A stretch of 64,000 nucleotides of DNA from assembly GCF_020509005.1 (NCBI RefSeq), contig NC_063012.1:8990001-9054000 (forward strand), written 5' to 3'. The stretch comes from Fulvia fulva (taxonomy: Eukaryota; Ascomycota; Dothideomycetes; Mycosphaerellales; Mycosphaerellaceae). Of this stretch, positions 32,960-44,834 are shown in pieces. Under the pieces are notes generated by a model, which saw only the letters and a program-made list of their open reading frames with translations, was not told the DNA's origin and did no database searches. The position numbers were made by a program, and so were the translations under genes. Numbering within the stretch: position 1 is the stretch's first letter; the number at the start of each line of letters is the position of its first letter.

Positions 32960-33310
32960 ATGACCAAACACCTTTCAACACCTCAAAAGAATCAGATAGT
33001 AGGAGCCTATCACTACTGCAGACTTAAGGGCATCAAGTGCTCGCAAAGAGACCGTGTTAAGACCTTCAAACCGCTCTTCGCACCCACAAGGCATCAGGTG
33101 CGCAATGCTCTGGACACTGCAGGCTCAAGACAGCCGTGTCACCTTCCAGAACCTCCACCTTCCGGACCAGATCAGCTCTTATCCAAGGAGGACTTGGACC
33201 GGTGTGAACGGCTGCTTGAGAACTACCACAGCAGGGGTCAGAAGAACGCAGTAGATACACATTGTGACTATAGACGCAGCAGAACGAAGAACAAGGTGGT
33301 GTGGATGTGA
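32960..33310 (+). pseudogene. Transposase N-terminal fragment (HTH, Tc1/mariner-like)
   Basis: The frame gives TKHLSTPQKNQIVGAYHYC and RLKGIKCSQRD, then LSKEDLDRCERLLENY. This order, a polar start, a first helix ending in a Tyr-Cys or Tyr-Ala, a KGIK motif, then a DLDRxERL helix, resembles the paired helix-turn-helix part of fungal Tc1/mariner-type transposases. The stretch between the two parts is out of register, and no catalytic DD(E/D) domain follows. I see it as a decayed scrap; the assignment is from memory of the pattern and is uncertain. Confidence 0.4.
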
Positions 33311-34221
33311 ATAGAGAGATAGAACAACACCTTCAGAAATGAACATAATCCCACCAGTTGTTTTGGGCGGTTTGGTCAATGTGGAGCGTGACTCCCTTCT
33401 TCAGCACCTGGTTGTCCTTGGCGGATTTGGCCAGGCTGCTGTGGTTGTTTGTTCTGCTCTCCATATTGGGCCTAGCTCTTCTGCTGTACTACTGGTATTG
33501 ATGCTTAGGACCTCGGCTTCCTGCAGGTGTTGCTGAATCGATTGGATACAGGTAAGGCAAATGCAGGGTCAGGGTCACCAGCAAAGCAAGCTGATCCTTG
33601 ATGGAGGCTCTGATGACAATTCAGGCTTCAGGTCGAATAGGCAGAGGAGCACCCGGGCTCATAACCTGTTGTAGGGGTGATTGACGAGTGTACAAGCTTG
33701 CTGAACCATGAAACAATAAGGGTGATCAGATACCTTCTGAATTGCATAAGATGTATCTATGGTGGCTACAGATATTGCTGATATAGGATGTGTGTGCCAA
33801 GTCCTGACTAATATGGTATCCAAGTCACCTGATTCACAACAGGTACAGCAAAGTGATCCGACTCGTCGGGTCCTGCATCTGCAGGCAGCGGGGCATGCTG
33901 GCTTCAAGCTTTCCCCAAGGTAGTTGTAGACTGCCATCCACCGCATCTCTTCATGCCACGAGCGGCCATGTCATTCTTGTTATAACAGTTGTTCTACATT
34001 CATCCCTCAGCGGGAGATTTTGGGGGTATCCTCCATGCCTGCGCCATCGAGGCTGCGTCTGTTCCGCCCTTTCATGCGCCTTTTCCTTTGCCATCCGCGG
34101 GCGTACACACCAAACGCCCGTGTCATCCAAGTCAAAAAATCCCGCCCCGGCGACATAATCATCGCTGCCAGTACTCCGCTATGCAGTTGCTGTCATTATC
34201 GTTCATCATGTGTTCGTTCCT
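33311..34221. other. Intergenic region
   Basis: No supported gene. It may include further transposon debris after the fragment that ends at 33310, but nothing is recognisable. Confidence 0.4.
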
Positions 34222-34548
34222 CTATAATCTCTTCTTCCAGTCCCCGGTGGTAGGCTCATTCGGATCCTTTGGGGTCGGACCACTTGGTGGGTGAACAACG
34301 ACTGGTCGCTTGTGCATGTATATTGGGCCACTGGTTGTGCAGACCCCCGATACAGAGTCGCTGGACGAGCGAGACATGGCTACTAGGCAGTTAGTATGTG
34401 GCGTTAACTGCAGAATGTGTCTCGGAGGCAACATACCCGAGCGCATATCGAAAGTCTGAGTGCTGTGGCCTTGCGGTCGTTCCTGTGCCAGGTCGGTAGC
34501 TCGTGTGGCGAATCTGTCTTGCTCTGCTTGGAGGCGTTGGTGGGTCAC
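34222..34548 (-). CDS. Small hypothetical protein, 5' end unresolved
   Basis: The 3' exon 34222-34382 and an upstream exon from 34437 are separated by a convincing 54-nt intron (GTATGT donor, TACTAAC branch, CTAG acceptor). The spliced tail reads VAMSRSSSDSVSGVC, PIYMHKRPVVVHPPSGPTP and DPNEPTTGDWKKRL. The upstream frame (QRLQAEQDRFATRATDLAQE) stays open beyond 34548 without an ATG, so the first exon is not located. The strong splice signals are the main support. Function unknown. Confidence 0.42.
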   Translation of the reverse strand: MTHQRLQAEQDRFATRATDLAQERPQGHSTQTFDMRSGMLPPRHILQLTPHTNCLVAMSRSSSDSVSGVCTTSGPIYMHKRPVVVHPPSGPTPKDPNEPTTGDWKKRL

Positions 34549-37264
34549 TCTAGAGTTCTTTCTTGCTGCGGCGTAGAGGTTGCCTTTTTCGAGACGGGAG
34601 TATAGCCTTGTTCGAGAATTTGGTGTCGTACTGGTGAATGAGACTTTGAGACGATGATTCCAACTCTTCAGGTTGTCTTTAGATCAGAGAATAGTCCAGC
34701 TATTGGGGTTGCTTCAATTTGGATGTGTGTTTCAGGAGAGTTGTATGAAGAGAGGTTGAAGTAGAACGACAGAAGTACTTGAGATGTGGGCGGACATATA
34801 TGGCGGCCTGAAGCAGGCGACATAGTGGAAGGGCGAAGCTTAGCAGCCTGTCATGGCTCCAGGGCGGCCTCTAACATGACGGCCGTTGGGCATCTGAGGC
34901 TTAGCCGTGGAAAGCATCAGGCAGAATGGCAAGGAGAGGGCATGAAACGCCTGGTGATGGAGCCTGCATTTCTGCGAACGCCTGCAATGCAGTGGAGCTG
35001 ATGCTCACTGCAGGCACCATAGCGGCATCATTGGTTGTTTCAGTCAGCACACCAGAATGTGCATACGTAACCGGAGAGTGGTAGAAGCAGAATGCGTACG
35101 GTGCGTGCCATGTCGTGGTCACAGAGGATGGAGCATCCCACGTTTGCGACAGAAGGCGTCGAGTCGGAGGACAGCAATCCGGCGGGCAGGAGGATGGATG
35201 ATGTCGCGCCTCACTCTGCGCCTCGTTTGCTGCGCAAAACATGGCCGCACGGGCAGGTCGCCCAGTGAAGGGCCCGGGGGTGATAAGGGGCGAACAAGTC
35301 GGATGTGTGTCCAGCTGCAAGGGATGCCGGCCAATGATCGCCATCTGACCCACGGCAGTGGTTGTTCCTTCAATTGCTGCCGCCTGACACCACATGCTTT
35401 CATCACGACTCACAGACTTGCCATCGAGGTATCGACCTCACCAATCCAGCAGATCGCGAGACACGGCTGCATCATTTCTATCGATATCTCACGCGGAACG
35501 AAGGAACGAGGATGGTGAACTGTCGCCGTGCTTCAATGTCGGCTGTCGCAGGGGAGTTTGGATGACCTGTCGTCTCCTCAACATCACCAACATCCGAGGC
35601 CGATTTCTTGCTTGTCTTTGCTGCCCGAAGAAATCAGATCCTGGCTGCCCAAGTACGAGCTGCTTGCGCTCACCACCATGTCATGCGACACGCGACACGC
35701 GACACGCGAAAGACATGGGATGTGGCTGCGCAGCTGCCATGCGACGGTATTCTATCAGAAAGCAGGGTTTCGCCGTGTGTTTTATGCGAAAATGGCGTCG
35801 CAAGTCTCGAGCCGCCGAAACTCAAGCACGCAACGCACCCAGACACCGAGTCGGAGCTCGCGAGGCTCTCATCCCTCACTTTTCGCTACCATCACCTACG
35901 CCCAATCGTTTGAGGCTGCGGTATGTGACTGTGTTCAGTATCATGAGACAATGGGCAACGCCAATGCTGGGCTTTGCGCGACCATCCTCCTGGTCTATGC
36001 CATCAACTCACCTTGAGCGTCTCCAGATACGATGGCCGTCTCGGTAAGGTGCTTGGTATCGGCGCGCATCAACCACCATCCGGTACCGGCACATGGCAAT
36101 CACACGTGCATGGTGGATCTACTCGACAGTACCGCCAGGAACGCCACATCCCATCTTGTGGCCCTGGCACTGCACAAAGATTCTACTGCATTTCAGCAGC
36201 AATCGCTTTTCTCCACTATAGCTTGGACAGGCGCCAAGCACTCCAGATTCAATCAGTGCCTTCGCTACAATCAACGAGCTTCGGACAACAGTGTACTCAA
36301 CCAAAGACTTGGCCTTTGTGTGTCATGGCCTCGCAGCTGCTCAGATGCTGCCACGTACATGCGACTGACACTACACACGGTTGTGTACATGCGCTGAGAA
36401 TGGCTTGTTGCTGTGGCCAGCGATACAAAATCATGCAATGTGCTAGCCATGGAGCTAGGAGGCCTCGATGAATCTTCGGCACCACCTCACACGTGGGCAC
36501 ATCCCCTCGGATGGGACGCCGGTGGGCCAGTGCTTGTACAGCTCACGATCCTGCAGAGTGCAGATACCCTCACTAGCATGAACGCACTGATGTGATCCAG
36601 CAGACGCCTGTGCAGTAGTCGCAGATACCACACTGGTCATAGTCCTGTTCCGCGTCAGCTCGACACCCGTCGAACGGCATGATGGACTTAGTGACAACCG
36701 TCAGGGCCGCTCTCAGACGATGCAGCCTGTCGCACCTTCTCGTTATCTAGCCACACCACACCAGTGCTCACATCTGCACTGCTAGCAGAGGACTCTTCGC
36801 TAAATCTTGGACGTGCGCGCGGATGGCTGCACAACTGTCTTGGCAAACGCAGGTGCCCATATTGCGCAAGACTAAAGCAGATGCGGCTACGAGCTGGACT
36901 TCTTCGGACTGTTTCTGACTTATCTACTGCAAGGTACGTTCTGGCATTGTTCTAGTGCTCGTGGTCGCCGTATCTAGACTCACTAATGTCGCCACAAACG
37001 GGATGCCGCTACGATCTTGGATCTGGCTGAGGACTTGGGGCGTTGTGGCTGGCGTACAGCTCATGATGAGCGCAGCACGATCAAGAAAATGCCTTGAGTG
37101 GCTCTGTAAAGGCTGATGCCTGGACTTGATATAATGCTGGAGCATGCCATGCTCTGTGTCCTTCGCCTTACTACGAGCTGGCTGAGCGAAGAACAGCCCG
37201 ACGACCGCTCGCCGTTCACTCCTTCATTTTGACCACAGCACTCGTTTGAGGTTGATCACGCAAC
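34549..37264. other. Long gene-poor region
   Basis: About 2.7 kb without a supported gene. Several overlapping plus-strand ORFs (35057-36471) lack family motifs and shift register, as expected by chance in GC-rich DNA. A 7-bp tandem repeat (GCGACAC, about 3.4 copies) lies at 35685-35708. The last 150 bp form the promoter of the WSC/PAN hydrolase. Confidence 0.45.
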
Positions 37265-40200
37265 ATGCGTACCCCCATCCTATCCGCAGCCTTTGCTGCA
37301 TCCTTCTCCGCTACCGTTCAAGCACAGCAATACTCAGGAGACGTCATCCCCAATTCACTACCCAATGTCCCTGGCTCTGAAGCCACCTACTTCCGGATCG
37401 CCGACCCGTTGAAGAAGAACAACAATCTCACACTGACCAACTACTACTCATATGGTCAGAATAACAAGAGAATCGTCGAAGCTAATGTACAGCGTGCGGT
37501 GGTCATGATTCACGGCCTCAATCGTGACCCTGGCACCTACATGTGAGTTCAACACGGTGACCTGACCAGGCAAACAATGAGGCTAACGCAAGAGCAGGTC
37601 CAACATGCGTTCTGCTCTGGCCCAAGTCACCTCGGACCCGAACGTCAACTTTGACACTGTGGCCATCATGGCGCCCTACTTTGCCAACGGTGACGACAAA
37701 AACACTGGCTTTCCCTGGACGAATGGTCTGGGAGCAGGTCTAGGTTCAACAAGCAACGCGCTTGTTTGGAAGGGCTCGCAGTGGTCAGCTGGAGGCAACA
37801 ACCAGTACCCCGACAGCTCAAAGACGACCTCATCGTATACCGTTCTGGACCAAATCATACAGTATTTTGACAACCCAACTTTGTTTCCGAAGTTGAACCA
37901 GATCGTCATTGCAGGGCACTCTCTCGGTGCACAGACTGTCCAGCGGTATGCAGCACTGGGAAACCAGCTGAACACAAGAACTCCCGTGTCGTACTGGATT
38001 GGTAATCCAAACAGCTACGTGTGGCTAAGCACGGATCGACCTCTGCCTACAGGATCTTGTTCTACCTATGACGATTATCGGGAGGGCTACAACAAGTTCA
38101 CAGATTATCCCATGACATATGGAAAGAGTCTTGTTGCCTCTGGACGTGCTGCCATCTTGTCAAACTTCAACGCTAAAGCCATCAACTATGCAAGAGGTAC
38201 CCAGGATCTTGGCGACGACTCTTCGACTTGCGCTCCTGGTACCACCGGCAAGGACCGCAACGAGCGGTTCTTCAACTTTATCAAGGCTTTTCCTCCATCA
38301 TGCTCCAACCCGGCTGGCCGCAATTGCGACACAGTAGACTTTGTGAACATGGGCCACGATGGCGGTGGCATGATGGCTTCACCAGCAGGCCAGGCTCGGT
38401 TGTTCCTGGACAACTTCTATGGCAACGGCAGCCGCGCCTACGACTTTGGTTATCCCAGACAACAAGCCGGAGACGACCCGTTTCCCAACCCATCACTCAA
38501 TACCACGTCGTCTTCGATCAATAATAACACTTACGCGGGCAACATGACGTACTGGGGCTGTTGGTCGGATCAAACTCAACGCACCTTGACCAACATGACA
38601 TATCAGAGTGATGCCAACACTATCGAGCTTTGCACACAGACTTGTGCCGATGGCGGCAACACCATAGCCGGACTCGAAGCTACAAACCAATGCTATTGTG
38701 GAACGTCTCTTGGATATCAGGCGCAGCAGGTAGTCGACAGCTCTTGCCAATACTCTTGCCCCGGAAATTCGAGCCAGATCTGCGGAGGGTACAATCGTCT
38801 CTCGCTCTTCTCAAGCGGTCGACCTAAGGTACTGGCCGCTCCAAGCACGCCTGAGACTGTCGGTGACTTCTACTATGCCTCTTGCTATACAGAAGGTGCG
38901 AACAATGCCCGTGCCTTGACTGGCAAGAGCACTCAAGGCAACTTCATGACTTTGGACTACTGCGCCAACTTCTGCTCGGGCTATCGTTATTTCGGTGCTG
39001 AGTACGGCAGGGAATGCTATTGTGGCAACGGCTTCTCGAACAGTCCCAACCGAACAGCGGACAACGACTGCAGTTATCTCTGTGCTAACGATTCGACACA
39101 GTTCTGCGGCGCCGGTAACAGACTGACTGTCTATCAGAACCCAAGCTGGGTCGCACCGAGCAGTGTATCGACGACCACAGCAGCCACAGCCACCAGTCCC
39201 GGCTCGCCACAAAGCACGGGTGTCTCGTGTCCAGCATCGAACAACGCTATTGTCACCTCCGGCGGCAAGAATTTCACGACCGAGTGTGGCGTCGATCATT
39301 ATGCCGGCGATCTTACAAGTCTCAACGTCAACAGCTTCCAGCATTGTATCGATGCATGTGCTCAGAACAGCCAATGCGTCGACGTCAGCTTGTATGGCAC
39401 AGCTTGCTATATGAAGAGCAATGTTGGAGCAGCTATAGCCAATGATCAGATTTGGGGCGCCAAACTGCAGGTTTCCGGCTCTACATCATCGGCATCAACA
39501 ACAATCGGCAGCTCCACGACTTCTACTACTGCTTCTGCTTCGAACACAGCTGTTGTATGTCCCGCTGCCGATAACACCACAATCGTGTCTAACGGCGCTT
39601 CCTTCTTGGTTGAATGCGGCATCGATCGTGCCGGTGGGGACATGAAATCACTAGGAGTGAGCAGCTTCCAACAGTGCATCGATGCGTGTGCTACGACCCC
39701 TGGCTGCGTCGACGTGTCACTCTCTGGTTCGGCCTGTTATCTCAAGTCGACCCTTGCAGCAGCGGTAAACAATGGAGGCATTTGGGGCGCCAAATTGGTG
39801 ACCACTTCGACATCCTCCAGCACGTCAGGCTCTGCAAGCTCAAGCAGCACCTCCAGTACTACCGGATCAGGGGTGACATCAAGCAGTGTCTCCCCGCCGT
39901 CCTCATCAGCAACTCCCGTTACTTGTCCCAGCTCCGACGGCACGACTGTGACGTCAAATGGTGTGTCGTTCTTGGTAGAGTGCGGTATTGACCACGCTGG
40001 CGGTGATATGAAGTCGCTTGGTGTCAGCAGCTTCCGGCAGTGTATCGATGCTTGCGCGACTACTCCAGGATGCGTTGACGTGGCGCTGTCCGGCTCTGCG
40101 TGCTACCTCAAGTCCCAGCTCGGCGCTGCTGTCAACAATGGCGTATGGGGTGCCAAAGTGGTCACCGCTCCCACATCATCTTCGTCTGGCTCGGTTTCTT

Positions 40201-41069
40201 CAACGTCTTCGTCAACTTCCACTAGCACAGCTAGCTCATCCACTACCACCTCGTCCGAGGCTTCATCTGACAGCGCTACATCCAGCAGCACCGCGACACA
40301 GCCATCGGCCACCTCTTCAAGCACCGCAAGCACTTTTTCGACAATCACCACTACGAGCTCATCAATAACTTCCACAAGCTCAATTCAGACCTCGACATCA
40401 ACATCTCAAGCACAAGCTTTGCCTTCGGGATTTGTTTCAGTTGGTTGCTTCGTTGACAGCAACGTTCGTGTTCTGCCAAAGTCAAGGGGCTCGTCCAACG
40501 CGCAAACACCACAGCAATGTGCGATGGACTGCCAAGCTCAGGGATACAAGTACAGTGGTACTGAATGGAGTCAAGAGTGCTGGTGTGGTAACGCCGCCCC
40601 TAAATCTTCCGTGGCTGCGCCATGGTCGGACTGCAATATGGCTTGCAAGGGCGACAAGACGCAAAAGTGCGGCGATAGCAATAGGATCAGTGTGGTTCAG
40701 GACACGACATGGCAGCAGACTTTCTTCGCACGCCAATCGTACAACACCTGGAACCTCATGTCGTGCTATGTCGACAGTGGCTCTTCCCGGACTCTGAGCA
40801 GGGGAGTTAGCCTGAGTGCCTTTGGCGGCGCAAGCAACGCGACCATCTCGAACTGCCTGGACGCCTGCGCTGCCAGTGGCTATACCTATTGCGGTGAAGA
40901 ATACTACTCCGAGTGCTACGGAAGCATGACTGCACCCACGGCCAATGTGGCCGCTGGCGATGACCCACTGTCAGCTGGATGCAACTATCCTTGCAACGGC
41001 AACAAGACGGAGGCTTGTGGTGGCAGCAACCGCATACTGGTGTATATCAACAATGGCACATCAGCATAA
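37265..41069 (+). CDS. Secreted alpha/beta hydrolase with four WSC and three PAN-like modules
   Basis: Exons 37265-37542 and 37598-41069 (55-nt intron) encode 1249 residues. A signal peptide (SAAFAASFSATVQA) leads into an alpha/beta hydrolase: VVMIHGLNRDPGTY, PKLNQIVIAGHSLGAQTVQ with the nucleophile Ser near residue 200, and VNMGHDGGGM with a likely His. Carbohydrate-binding WSC modules lie at about 411-499 and 516-604. Three Cys-rich repeats of the PAN/Apple type follow at about 633-718, 746-828 and 867-948; the last two share FLVECGIDxAGGDMKSLGVS. A Ser/Thr-rich, surely O-glycosylated spacer (948-1035) precedes two more WSC modules (1039-1127, 1145-1243). The whole looks like a wall-bound enzyme acting on a polymer, with several glycan or protein grips. 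No GPI signal is obvious. The substrate is unknown. Confidence 0.9.
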
Positions 41070-42236
41070 GCATGCATCAAGACTGCCCTTGACTGGAGTT
41101 TGGATTTCTTGTACGAATGATGTTAGCGAAGGCGTTGGAAGAAGGCGATTGGAATCTAGACATAGACACAGCAAGCTATATAGTGTTCACGTACTCACGA
41201 CTATGACTTTTGGAGTTCATGGGGCGACGTATATCATGAACAACGACTTCACGATTCACTTGACCGTAAGAAATTGATCGACCGATCTTGAGCCGACTCT
41301 TGCCACAGGCCGTGCTCGGCACAACGGTCCGAACGAAGTGGGGGGGGGGTTTCCTACAATACAGTTTCCTTCGCGGTCAGCTTTCTGACTCAAACACAGC
41401 AGCATTGGACGTGAAGACTCCTCACCGAGTCACGCGGCACCAGTCACACTCAACAAAAGATGGCAAACTCGCGCGACACTCGCTTGATTGCATAAAAGAT
41501 TCGGCAAATGGGATACGTACCGCAGAACAACTTTTCTTCACGCATAAACCACTTTCACGTGACGCCGAACTCACTCAGGCATATCCCAACCGCAGTGCGA
41601 CCCTCTTTCCCCAACATCTCAGGTATCGATGCCATCAATGGCTTAACGTAAATTGATGCTGCTGGTCAGAAGCGGCTCAAATGCTTCATCTCGGTGCATT
41701 ATCTGACATAGGCTCTCCCGCCGCACGCAACGGCTTGATGCGACATCGCTATTCTACCGAATGCAACCGAAACATTTCTGGGCCTCGGGGGCAAAAGGAC
41801 GGCAAGATACATCTCCAGCATGTGCCAGAGCGACCACATGCCGGTACGGCTTTCAACTCATGCCCGTGGAGCGTGGAAAAACTGGACCTCAACACCGACG
41901 TAGTGCCTGTTGTGCAGCCCGGTTTTGCAACTTCTTAGACTGCCACCGGACTTGGTGGAGGCACATCGCGGTGCTCTCATCGTGGCCTTTGCACCGTGTT
42001 TCATGTCTCCCGCGAGTCTGGTTCAATGGTTGGATCGACGGCTAGGACATGTGCTCGTGCAGAGAGTCGAGCATTAGTCGTGCGGAGCAGCAGAACTAAT
42101 GGGCCGACTGTGGTAACAACGCCGTGGATAGGATGTGGTTGGTCTCCTGTTGCATTTCATGAGTCGTTCATCATTCTATGCTCTCGAGCAGTACATGCTA
42201 TGAAAACGACCGCTTTGGCGTCATCTGATCCTGTGA
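41070..42236. other. Intergenic region
   Basis: No supported gene. A run of nine or more G at about 41341-41349 is the only notable simple sequence. Confidence 0.4.
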
Positions 42237-42807
42237 AGACAGCTTCGTTATGCCGGGCAACTTGCAGAGCATCCCTGCGTCGGTCACTCACTCGCCCTCA
42301 TTGTAGTAGCAGCCGGCATTGTACGGACGCACTATCTGGAGCAACTTGGGACACATTACGATATCACCTGGCTAGGATTCGACGTATTCGTCTGGTCACA
42401 GCTCGAGGTCCAGCTTGCACTCATCTGCGCGTCCGCTCCCGCTCTGCGAGTCTTCTTTCGCCGATATCTCAGCCATCCCATCTCGCGAGCCATGAATAGT
42501 GTCCGCTCAACCTCAAACAAAGACACTCATCGAGATATAAAGACTCCAGAAGGCCTTGGGATCGTCAACGTGCGAAGGAAATCTACATCGGTCCAAGAAT
42601 TGACTGCAGATGACAAGGTCATCACGAAACGGGTTGACATTTTCTCAAGTGTCGGACAGAGGTTCTGATGTTGAGTCACCGATATCGTGGCTTGATAGTC
42701 CAGCGCAAGTGACATCGGCAGAAGACTATGAGAGCTTCATGCTGGACAACTTGCGGAGGCAGAGGACATCTGAGCCCTACACGGAATGGCGGCAGTCAGG
42801 CGGGTGA
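42237..42807 (+). pseudogene. C-terminal fragment of a rhodopsin-like (Pth11-type) membrane protein
   Basis: The frame reads GHSLALIVVAAGIVRTHYLE, then THYDITWLGFDVFVWSQLEV, LALICASAPALRVFFRRYLS and a polar tail. The motif order (helix ending in VR-x-x-YL, a T-W-x-x-x-x-x-x-W helix, CASAPALxxFF) is the last third of fungal seven-helix rhodopsin/Pth11-like receptors. A 40-nt GT..AG segment (42570-42609) would join it to a tail, SQVSDRGSDVESPISWLDSP, that ends at 42807. Without it the frame stops at 42666-42668. The first four or five helices are not found upstream in any frame, so the gene is truncated or heavily decayed at its 5' side. Confidence 0.45.
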
Positions 42808-43345
42808 AGGAGGTGCGGCATGGACGTTGGGACGATGTACGATCACGAGGAGACGATAAAAGAACGATGGCAGAGATACCAGACTGTGCATTGAAGCAGA
42901 AACTTCCACCTAAGTAGAAACGGCCCGATAACTGGTTGTAAATGCTTTCGACAAAGACACCAATACCGAGACTGCGGGATGCGTGAAGAGTCCCAAACCT
43001 TGATGGCCAGATGTATCTCTGTTCCTGCATGAGATCGAAAGCTAAGCCACGTGGGAGTGGGATAGTTGAACTGCAGCCACGAACTCTGTTCAACGCTCGT
43101 GGGAAGCCCATGCGTTGGATGACTCTGCCTGAGGCCCAAACACAAAGCTATCAATCGTGCGTGACATATCGAAGGCCGTGTTGATCGCATGCGAACATGT
43201 CTCAGACGTACCGAAATAAGTAAAAACTCACAGCAGACAGAACGCCAGCAGCTGAAGTCATGTTATGTCGCAAGGTGGGGTGCTGCGGGGGTCAAGTGTC
43301 GTCGGATGTGTCATGAGGGTAGCATCATGATAACGTTGCCCAGAA
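42808..43345. other. Intergenic region
   Basis: No supported gene. A short minus-strand ORF antisense to the receptor tail is considered a shadow. Confidence 0.4.
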
Positions 43346-44377
43346 TCACATGAAGAAGCCGCCTTGCTTCTGCTGAGCTTGCTGCAGCTCCAGGAACGTC
43401 GTCTCATCGTGGCCTGGAATGACCTTGCCACGCGTCAGGCGTTCGATGTGCTTCAGGCGTTGAGTACTGCGGAACCTGTCGATTGCCGCGAGTAAGTGTC
43501 GTCCAAGTGAGAATGTTAGTCATCGTTATGGCGTTATACTCACCAAGCAGGATGGTCTCGAGCAAGCCAGCCTTGCGGTATTCCGTCTCTCCAATTCTCA
43601 ATGACGTGGCAATGATCACTGATGAACAAGAAAGTCCCGCTCTCAGGCATGTTGATCTGCATTCCTATGAGCCCATCTGTATGGCCGGGCAGGTGATGAA
43701 GAGTGATGCCTTGGCAGAAGTCCATCACCCTTTCATCAAAAGTCTTCCAGTTGCTACAGCATGATCAGTGATTGAGGTCGCAGGACAGCCTGTGGGTCAG
43801 CTTACAGGTCCAGTCTCAAGTAGTGCTTCAAATATACCCCGATATCCGCACCGGTAGCGACGGACCAGAAGGCGGACTTGAGTTCCAGGTCATGTACCCA
43901 GACTTCGACGTCCTTCCGGTCCAGGAACATGTCTAGGCCGCCGGCATGATCCAAATGCAAATGTCTAATGATGATCTTCTTGATGTCCTCGAGCTTATGG
44001 CCAGTAGCCTCAATTGCAGCATCCAGTTCGTGACGCGGCTCGTATTTGACTCGCGTGAAGACGTCGGCGACCTGCGGTCCCCACACAGTCGGGTAGTCTT
44101 TGCCACAGCCTGTCTCCCAGAGTATACACCCCTCGACCGGATGGTCAATGAGGATGCAGTACATGGGAAGCTGGCGTCTCTTGTTGACAAACGGGACACC
44201 TTTGGTCGATCCGAGCGAGGTATTGCCACCGCGGACGACAAACGCCTCATCGCATTCCAACCAAGCGACTTCCAACACCTAAATCATATCATAGTGGTCA
44301 GACACGATATCCAGCTCATCAGCTGAGTGTACAAAGTAGCCAGAACTTCGTCCCTGCCGGACAGACGTTGCTGACAT
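43346..44377 (-). CDS. Metallo-beta-lactamase-fold lactonase (AttM/AiiA-like)
   Basis: Four exons (44333-44377, 43806-44278, 43544-43753, 43475-43346) with introns of 54, 52 and 68 nt give 285 residues. VLEVAWLECDEAFVVRGGNT and then PMYCILIDHP, ILWETGCGKDYP open the fold. The zinc site is complete: IIRHLHLDHAGGLD carries HxHxDH, LHHLPGHTDGL the third His, FISDHCHVIENW the bridging Asp, and VIPGHDETTF the last His. This pattern is that of dinuclear-zinc lactonases that open gamma-lactone rings, including bacterial N-acyl-homoserine lactonases. No signal peptide, so it acts inside the cell. The first exon is short and its donor (GTACAC) is the weakest join, but the phase and the CTGAC branch support it. 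Lactone substrate unknown. Confidence 0.9.
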
Positions 44378-44834
44378 GGTTCGGCACGGCACCATGGTCG
44401 AGCTGATCCTGGATTGCTGCGGGAGCCGTCATTGCGACTGGTATGTAAGTTACTGCAGGCGAATAGGGGATACAATCGGACGCGGATGTTGCTGCAGCTT
44501 TGTGCTCAGTTCTCGGAGTGAAGTTCCTGGAGAGACGCCTCTTCTTCCGCATTTTTGCCAGCGTCATTTCTACTGTGCAACGATGAGCACTTGCCTGCGG
44601 ACTCGATTGCACGGCATGGTTTCTGAGGGGAAGGCTGGTTGTTTGCAAGGGTAGACTAGTCTAGCAGTGTGAGGCAGGGTTGCAGATTCGGGACGATGGC
44701 AATGCTATGCGGTGCTCCGGTCGATGTCGCTGTTCCTCTGTGAGCACGCGAGCACTTGTCTATGTCGGAGCAGCTCTCTGCGTCGATATGTCGATGCATA
44801 CATGTATGTAGGGTGTTGCGGCGAAGGAGAGGAA
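44378..44834. other. Intergenic region up to the copia remnant
   Basis: No supported gene. No LTR was recognised upstream of gag; nothing here recurs at the 3' side of the element by eye. Confidence 0.4.

Noticed and set aside
35057..36471. Cluster of overlapping plus-strand ORFs of 100-217 codons
   Set aside because: No motif, no consistent splice pattern and several frames overlap, as expected by chance in this base composition.
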